Assembly: GCA_019308645.1 (NCBI GenBank)
Contig: JAFDHR010000173.1
Coordinates: 1 to 9,739 of the forward strand
Source of the DNA: Deltaproteobacteria bacterium
Lineage (GTDB): Bacteria; Desulfobacterota; DSM-4660; Desulfatiglandales; B25-G16
Reading direction: 5' to 3'
Length of the DNA: 9,739 bases
The position numbers and the translations under genes are program-made. Of this stretch, positions 5,727 through 9,739 are shown in pieces. The notes beneath the pieces were generated by a model. The model ran no database searches and was not told the DNA's origin. It worked only from the letters and a program-made list of their open reading frames with translations. Numbering within the stretch: position 1 is the first letter of the stretch; each line of letters begins with the position of its first letter.

Positions 5727-6461
5727 ATGCTCATTATTCCAGCAATAGATATTAAGGGAGGTAAATGCGTAAGATTAGAGCAGGGTTTGATGAACAGGGA
5801 GACCATATTTTCTGATAACCCGGAAGAGATGGCCTTTCAATGGGAAAGGAAAGGCGCACAGAGATTACATATTGTTGATCTGGATGGGGCTGTTTATGGG
5901 AAATCTTTCAATAAAAAAGCCATAAAAAAAATACTCGATACAGTCTCAGTGCCAGTGGAATTAGGTGGCGGGATTCGAGATTTAGATACCATAGAGGAGT
6001 ATATTGATCTGGGTATTGATCAAATTATTATTGGCACAATTGCCTATAAAAACCCACACTTAGTAGAGGTGGCATGTAAGAGTTATCCGGACAGAATTAT
6101 CATATCTATAGATGCAAGGAATAATTATGTATCTGTTGAAGGTTGGACAGAGCCTACCAGCATTACTGCAATTGATCTGGCAAAGAGGTTTGAGGATATG
6201 GGAATTGCAGCCTTTATTTATACGGATATACAAAGGGATGGAATGAGAAGCGGTCCAAATATAGATGGCATAAGAGAATTTGCACAAGGTATAAATGCAG
6301 GAGTTATCGCAGCAGGTGGCGTATCATCAATTAAAGATATAGAGGATTTATTGACATTAGAGAACGATGGAGTCAGTGGAATAATAACAGGAAGGGCCCT
6401 TTATGATGGATCAATTAAATTAGAAGAAGCTATTGATATTATTGATAAAGGAAGCTATTAA
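5727..6461 (+). CDS. hisA: HisA, ProFAR isomerase of histidine biosynthesis
   Basis: A complete 244-residue (beta-alpha)8 barrel of normal HisA length. It catalyses the Amadori rearrangement of ProFAR to PRFAR, the fourth step of histidine biosynthesis, in the cytosol. Visible signatures are 'PAIDIKGGKCVRL' (5-17) with the catalytic Asp8, 'DLDGAVYG' (51-58), the phosphate-binding 'ELGGGIRD' (78-85), 'SIDARNN' (127-133) with Asp129, the second catalytic Asp at 'YTDIQRDGM' (Asp167), and the C-terminal phosphate-binding half-barrel 'IAAGGVSS' (194-201) and 'GIITGRALYDG' (218-228). Asp8 and Asp167 separate it from HisF, whose equivalent segment reads differently. The ATG at 5727 follows AAGGAAGGG (5708-5716). 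The ATG at 5717 is out of frame. With only 17 bases after the glycosyltransferase stop, the two are probably one transcript. No other his gene is in the window. Confidence 0.97.
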   Translation: MLIIPAIDIKGGKCVRLEQGLMNRETIFSDNPEEMAFQWERKGAQRLHIVDLDGAVYGKSFNKKAIKKILDTVSVPVELGGGIRDLDTIEEYIDLGIDQIIIGTIAYKNPHLVEVACKSYPDRIIISIDARNNYVSVEGWTEPTSITAIDLAKRFEDMGIAAFIYTDIQRDGMRSGPNIDGIREFAQGINAGVIAAGGVSSIKDIEDLLTLENDGVSGIITGRALYDGSIKLEEAIDIIDKGSY

Positions 6462-6474
6462 AGAATTTGCGTTA

Positions 6475-6502
6475 TTGTTATTGACATTTCAATATATATA
6501 CT
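6475..6502 (+). promoter_or_regulatory. Candidate promoter for yqeY-mutS2
   Basis: TTGTTA (6475-6480), 16 bases, TATACT (6497-6502). A perfect TTGACA lies at 6481-6486 but has no good -10 at normal spacing (TACTTT after 16). One of the two probably serves as the -35. The intergenic space is 77 bases and very AT-rich, so a separate start for yqeY is likely, although read-through from hisA is also possible. Confidence 0.45.
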
Positions 6503-6538
6503 TACTTTTTAAATATTAGACTTAAAAGGAATATCCGA

Positions 6539-6982
6539 ATGAGCTTATATGATGATATTATTATTGATTTTACGAAGGCACTTAAAGAGCAAGATAAGCA
6601 AAGACTTTCTGTATTAAGGGGGCTAAAGTCGGCTATCAAAAATAAGCAGGTTGCATTGCGTCAGGAACTCACCGATGAACAGATTATGGGGGTAATATCA
6701 TCAGAGATAAAAAAAGGCAAGGAGGCAATAGAGAAGTTTGACCTGGGTTCACGCCGAGATCTCGTAGAGAAAGAGGAGGCGGAGATACAAATATTATCCG
6801 AATATTTGCCGCCCCAGTTATCAACTCAAGATATTAAAGAGATAGTAACTCAGGTAATTGAGGAAATTTCGGCCAGTAGCCCAAAAGATTTAGGAAGTGT
6901 TATGAAATCAGCTATGGCAAAAATGGCTGGCAGGGCTGATGGCCGTGAAGTTAACAGGATAGCTCGAGAATTATTGAGTTAG
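6539..6982 (+). CDS. yqeY: GatB/YqeY domain protein
   Basis: A complete 147-residue YqeY-type protein, the usual length. It resembles the tRNA-binding tail domain of the GatB subunit of the glutamyl/aspartyl-tRNA amidotransferase. Stand-alone copies are widespread and thought to act on tRNA or translation, but their exact role is not established. Visible hallmarks are the N-terminal helical 'LYDDIIIDFTKALKEQDKQR' with 'LSVLRGLKSAIKNK', the central 'EIKKGKEAIEKF', 'EEAEIQILSEYLPPQLS' (the strongly conserved YLPPQL), and the C-terminal 'DLGSVMKSAMAKMAGRADGREV', close to the family's typical G.vMk.lm...gradgk.v. AAAAGGA (6524-6530) stands 8 bases before the ATG. mutS2 follows 48 bases downstream in the same frame, after a TAG stop. 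Confidence 0.95.
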   Translation: MSLYDDIIIDFTKALKEQDKQRLSVLRGLKSAIKNKQVALRQELTDEQIMGVISSEIKKGKEAIEKFDLGSRRDLVEKEEAEIQILSEYLPPQLSTQDIKEIVTQVIEEISASSPKDLGSVMKSAMAKMAGRADGREVNRIARELLS

Positions 6983-7004
6983 AGAAACAAAATTAGTTTT
7001 TTTA

Positions 7005-7021
7005 ATAAGCCAAAGGCTTAT
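7005..7021 (+). promoter_or_regulatory. Hairpin immediately upstream of the mutS2 start
   Basis: ATAAGCC (7005-7011), loop AAA, GGCTTAT (7015-7021): a perfect 7-bp stem ending 9 bases before the mutS2 ATG, where a Shine-Dalgarno would be. A run of seven T lies before the stem (6997-7003), not after it, so this is not a plus-strand intrinsic terminator. It may shape translation initiation or attenuate between yqeY and mutS2; that is inference. Confidence 0.45.
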
Positions 7022-7030
7022 AAAACCCCC

Positions 7031-9412
7031 ATGACAGAAAACTCACTTAGGGTACTCGAATATTACCGGTTGCTCAATATCGTATCACATTACGCTGCTT
7101 CTCCATTAGGTCGTTCAAACTGTCTTTCACTTAAGCCATTACAAGAACTGGAATCTATCGAGTCTGAGCAAAAGCTTGTCTCAGAGATGAAAGAGCTCGT
7201 GTGTACTAAAGGATTTATTCCTTTGTCGAGCCTGTTTGATTTCAGGCCAATGTTACGAAAGGCTTCTAAAAAGGGGGCATTTCTTGAAGGGAAAGAATTT
7301 TTATCTATTCATAATCTTATAGGGATATCTCATCAGGTAAAAAATTGGATACGTGAGGCAAGGGAGTTATACCCTTCCTTGTGGGATGCGGTTAAGGATA
7401 TTCCAACATGTGACATCCTCGCAAAGGAGATTGGTAAATCCGTAACTGAAGATGGAGGAATATCAGATCGTGCAAGCCCATTACTATCTTCTCTAAGATC
7501 CCAGAGGGTGGCCCAAAGAAGGGTAATAGAGAAAAGACTTAATGATATTTTAAGCAGCCTTGAGTCTAGCGATGATAACATTATTTCTGTGAGAGATGGT
7601 CGCTATGTTATTTCTATTAGAACCGAAAAGAAAGGTTTTATTAAGGGAATTGTCCACGGTTATTCCAGCACCCACTCTACATGCTTTATAGAGCCACTGG
7701 CAGTGGTGGAGGAAAATAACTATTTAGTTGAATTAACAGATAAGGAAAAGGAGGAGGAAAAGAAGGTTCTAAAAAGGCTTACAGCTTTTGTGTCTGATTT
7801 TTCATCTGAACTTGTGAGTTGCTTAGAGATTATGGGAAGGGTTGATGGGCTTTTCGCCAGGGCAGAATTTAGTAAGGCTATAAAAGGAATACGCCCTATC
7901 CTTAGCACAGATAAGATTATCTATTTTTCAGATGCCTTGAACCCTATACTGCTTTCTCTTTATCTTGAATCCAGTAAAGGGAATAAAGAAGGAACTTTAG
8001 AACCTGTAGTGCCTATTGATCTTAAGATAGATTCCCAGAAAAATATTCTTATCATCTCTGGGCCTAACAGGGGTGGCAAGACAGTGGCATTAAAGACGAT
8101 TGGTCTTCTAACCCTTATGACTCAGTCAGGGATGCATATTCCCGCTAAGGAGGGTAGTGCTGTGAGTGTTTTTAATAACATACTGGCTGAGATTGGAGAT
8201 GATCAGGATATATCAGCAGGGCTAAGCACATTTTCTGCCCGCTTAGAGCATTTAAAAGAGATTATAGATCAGGCTGGCGAAAATTCTCTGGTAATTTTGG
8301 ATGAGTTGGGAACAGGTACAGATCCGGACGAGGGTGTATCACTTGCTATGGCCATTCTGGATTATTTTTCGCAAAACGGTTCTCTTAGTGCAATTTCTAC
8401 TCACTATCAAAAATTAAAAAGATATGGCCTGATTAACAAAAAGGCCCAAAATGCATCTGTGGAGTTTGATTACGAAAAGGGGCAACCTACCTTTAGGTTA
8501 CTAACCGGCATGCCAGGTGTAAGCCATGCCATAGAGATAGCACAAGATTTAGGGATAAGGGGTGAAATAATTGATAAGGCTACCATGTATCTGGGCAAAG
8601 AAAAAGGAAGGCCTGATTCAGTAATGGAAGATCTTGCCAGGATGATGGAAGAAGTGAAATCAGAGAAAGAGGACCTTATACTCGCAAAGGAAAAATATGA
8701 GCTATCAAAAAATAGGTTAGAGAAAGAAAGAGACAAATTAGTTGTGCAGTTAAATGAGATGCTCGCTGAAAAGGAGCATAAGGCAGAGAGCCTATTAACA
8801 GAGGCAAAAAGAGATTTTGGTGAGGCTATAGAACACCTAAAGAAAAAAGGAGCAGAAGGTCAGTTTGAGGCAACCGAACGATACACACATACAAAACATG
8901 ATCTGATGGATGCAATATCTGAAATAACATACCAAAATAAAACAACTAATCCCGTTTCCATTACTATTGGTCAGACAGTTTTTCATAAGAAATCTGGAAA
9001 GAGGGGATGGGTTGTTGGTATTGATGAAGGCTCCTCAAGAACGCAGATTATGATAGGCAATGTAAGGCTTACGGTTGATTCATCTGAGTTAATTCCGGAA
9101 TCAGGTGTATCTCCTCAAAAGAAAAAAGATACAATACGTGAAAAACAATGGTCTGTGTCCAGTCCAATTATGACTAAAAAGGAACTGAACCTTATTGGCT
9201 ATACTATTGCTGACGCCCTTCCCCTTGTGGACAGAATCATAGATCAGGCACTGGTTCATGGATATACTAAAATAAAGATTATCCATGGCATGGGTTCAGG
9301 GGCCTTAAAGAAGGCTGTTAGAGAACATTTAAATGGAAATTGTTATGTGAAAGATTTTATCCCTGGAGGTAGAGACGGGGGAAACGATAGTATAACGGTG
9401 GTTGAACTTTAA
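7031..9412 (+). CDS. mutS2: MutS2 family ATPase with C-terminal Smr domain
   Basis: A complete 793-residue MutS2, normal length. Family members are not mismatch-repair proteins. They suppress homologous recombination or, in Bacillus, bind collided ribosomes for rescue. Domains in order: MutS-type core/lever (about 1-320, opening 'VLEYYRLLNIVSHYAASPLG'); ATPase with Walker A 'GPNRGGKT' (344-351), the signature 'GDDQDISAGLSTFSARL' (389-405), Walker B 'LVILDELGTGTD' (420-431, Asp424-Glu425) and 'STHYQKLK' (456-463); coiled coil (about 525-610); a KOW-like small barrel (about 645-690, 'KKSGKRGWVVGID'); and an Smr domain (718-793) with 'HGMGSGALK' (752-760). The Smr's usual LDLRG reads 'LNLIG' (719-723). 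The family opening begins at this ATG and no upstream start exists. No Shine-Dalgarno is visible (AAAACCCCC precedes the ATG). It is probably co-transcribed with yqeY. Confidence 0.97.
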   Translation: MTENSLRVLEYYRLLNIVSHYAASPLGRSNCLSLKPLQELESIESEQKLVSEMKELVCTKGFIPLSSLFDFRPMLRKASKKGAFLEGKEFLSIHNLIGISHQVKNWIREARELYPSLWDAVKDIPTCDILAKEIGKSVTEDGGISDRASPLLSSLRSQRVAQRRVIEKRLNDILSSLESSDDNIISVRDGRYVISIRTEKKGFIKGIVHGYSSTHSTCFIEPLAVVEENNYLVELTDKEKEEEKKVLKRLTAFVSDFSSELVSCLEIMGRVDGLFARAEFSKAIKGIRPILSTDKIIYFSDALNPILLSLYLESSKGNKEGTLEPVVPIDLKIDSQKNILIISGPNRGGKTVALKTIGLLTLMTQSGMHIPAKEGSAVSVFNNILAEIGDDQDISAGLSTFSARLEHLKEIIDQAGENSLVILDELGTGTDPDEGVSLAMAILDYFSQNGSLSAISTHYQKLKRYGLINKKAQNASVEFDYEKGQPTFRLLTGMPGVSHAIEIAQDLGIRGEIIDKATMYLGKEKGRPDSVMEDLARMMEEVKSEKEDLILAKEKYELSKNRLEKERDKLVVQLNEMLAEKEHKAESLLTEAKRDFGEAIEHLKKKGAEGQFEATERYTHTKHDLMDAISEITYQNKTTNPVSITIGQTVFHKKSGKRGWVVGIDEGSSRTQIMIGNVRLTVDSSELIPESGVSPQKKKDTIREKQWSVSSPIMTKKELNLIGYTIADALPLVDRIIDQALVHGYTKIKIIHGMGSGALKKAVREHLNGNCYVKDFIPGGRDGGNDSITVVEL

Positions 9413-9625
9413 GTGAACTAAAGTGAGCTAAAGTTTAACCCGCCGTAAGTCTGGCGGGTAAAAGTGAACTAAGGTTATGGATGGGATTGCAGATGATTTA
9501 TACCAAATACAAGGCCCTCGGAAAATGGCGAACAAAGGAATTGATAGATTGAAGTAAAGCTAAAGGGTCTATTTAGAGGCAATAAAAAAAGTTAAACATT
9601 TAAACTTTAGGCACTTTAGGCACTT
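9411..9625. repeat. Element of about 215 bp with 26-28 bp inverted arms built of AAGTG..CTA units
   Basis: The left arm 9411-9438 reads AAGTGAACTA, AAGTGAGCTA, AAGTTTAA. The reverse complement of the right arm 9600-9625 reads AAGTGCCTA, AAGTGCCTA, AAGTTTAA. The arms match except for one indel and one mismatch per unit. On the plus strand the right arm is a tandem of CTTTAGGCA (9605-9613 and 9614-9622). A further unit AAGTGAACTAA (9462-9472) lies just inside the left arm. The left arm begins at the second base of the mutS2 stop codon. Between the arms there is no protein-like frame. It looks like a palindromic dispersed repeat or a MITE-like element; no transposase or clear target duplication is seen. 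Confidence 0.55.
9438..9459 (+). terminator. GC-rich hairpin after mutS2
   Basis: ACCCGCC (9438-9444), 8-base loop, GGCGGGT (9453-9459). TTT/AAA pairs can lengthen it after one mismatch. It sits 26 bases past the mutS2 stop, where a terminator is expected, but it is followed by AAAAG instead of a T-run, so it is at best a non-canonical terminator or RNA 3' end stabiliser. It lies inside the 215-bp repeat element. Confidence 0.4.
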
Positions 9626-9676
9626 ATAAAAGGTGTTGAAAAGTGTCCTGCGCAAGTGTGAAAATTTGTTACCGGC

Positions 9677-9701
9677 AGGCTAAACTGGCCTCGCTTTTTT
9701 T
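9677..9701 (+). terminator. Weak candidate intrinsic terminator near the window end
   Basis: A short AGGC/GCCT stem (9677-9680 with 9688-9691, 7-base loop) precedes TCGC and a run of seven T (9695-9701). The stem is only 4 bp, so the T-run is the main argument. Nothing else recognisable is seen from 9626 to the end. Confidence 0.22.
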
Positions 9702-9739
9702 CTGCTTTCTGTTTTTCTTGACCCATGTCGAAAACTGCC

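Noticed and set aside
6980..7031. Possible YqeY-MutS2 fusion by read-through of TAG
   Set aside because: The two genes are in the same frame with no second stop between them, but both proteins have complete normal ends and starts. An open 16-codon gap is easily due to chance.
9605..9625. CRISPR-like tandem repeat
   Set aside because: The units are 9 bp with no spacers and form the arm of an inverted repeat; there are no cas genes nearby.

Overview
This is an AT-rich bacterial window (roughly 40% GC by eye) carrying surface-polysaccharide genes followed by housekeeping genes. HisA, YqeY and MutS2 are clearly bacterial. A membrane CapD/WbpM-type dehydratase, a GT39-type glycosyltransferase and many palindromic intergenic repeats fit an uncultured, repeat-rich Gram-negative-like lineage. 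The sequence alone does not fix the phylum.

Layout. Positions 2-445 hold the 3' end of an E1-beta/transketolase-C type gene that begins outside the window. A hairpin separates it from a convergent minus-strand type II toxin-antitoxin pair: a ribbon-helix-helix antitoxin (1115-873) followed, with no gap, by a MazF/PemK toxin (872-537). From 1116 to 1756 there is no intact gene. That stretch holds the toxin-antitoxin promoter/operator, a GC-rich palindrome, an 11-codon stub matching the start of an NAD-dependent epimerase, a hydrophobic tail from some other protein, and an extended -10 promoter. The promoter drives a 625-residue UDP-GlcNAc 4,6-dehydratase-like protein (1757-3634).

The 550-base gap 3635-4184 has no convincing gene. 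It holds four strong hairpins enclosed by a short inverted repeat (GACAGGAT/ATCCTGTC). A glycosyltransferase-39-like gene follows (4185-5709). It is split by a one-base frameshift in a T5 run, which separates its N-terminal catalytic-Asp segment from the rest. hisA (5727-6461) follows after 17 bases, then yqeY (6539-6982) with its own likely promoter, then mutS2 (7031-9412), which has no visible Shine-Dalgarno and a hairpin just upstream of its start. The last 327 bases hold no gene but contain an element of about 215 bp bounded by 26-28 bp inverted arms built from AAGTG..CTA units.

How the genes fit together. The E1-beta-like gene, the dehydratase and the glycosyltransferase suggest the edge of a cell-surface glycan locus, into which a toxin-antitoxin pair and gene debris have settled. 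hisA is probably co-transcribed with the glycosyltransferase, but its job (histidine synthesis) is unrelated. yqeY and mutS2 form a translation/nucleic-acid-maintenance pair. I found no clear new multi-gene system. The most interesting material is in the repeats, the scars and the frameshift.
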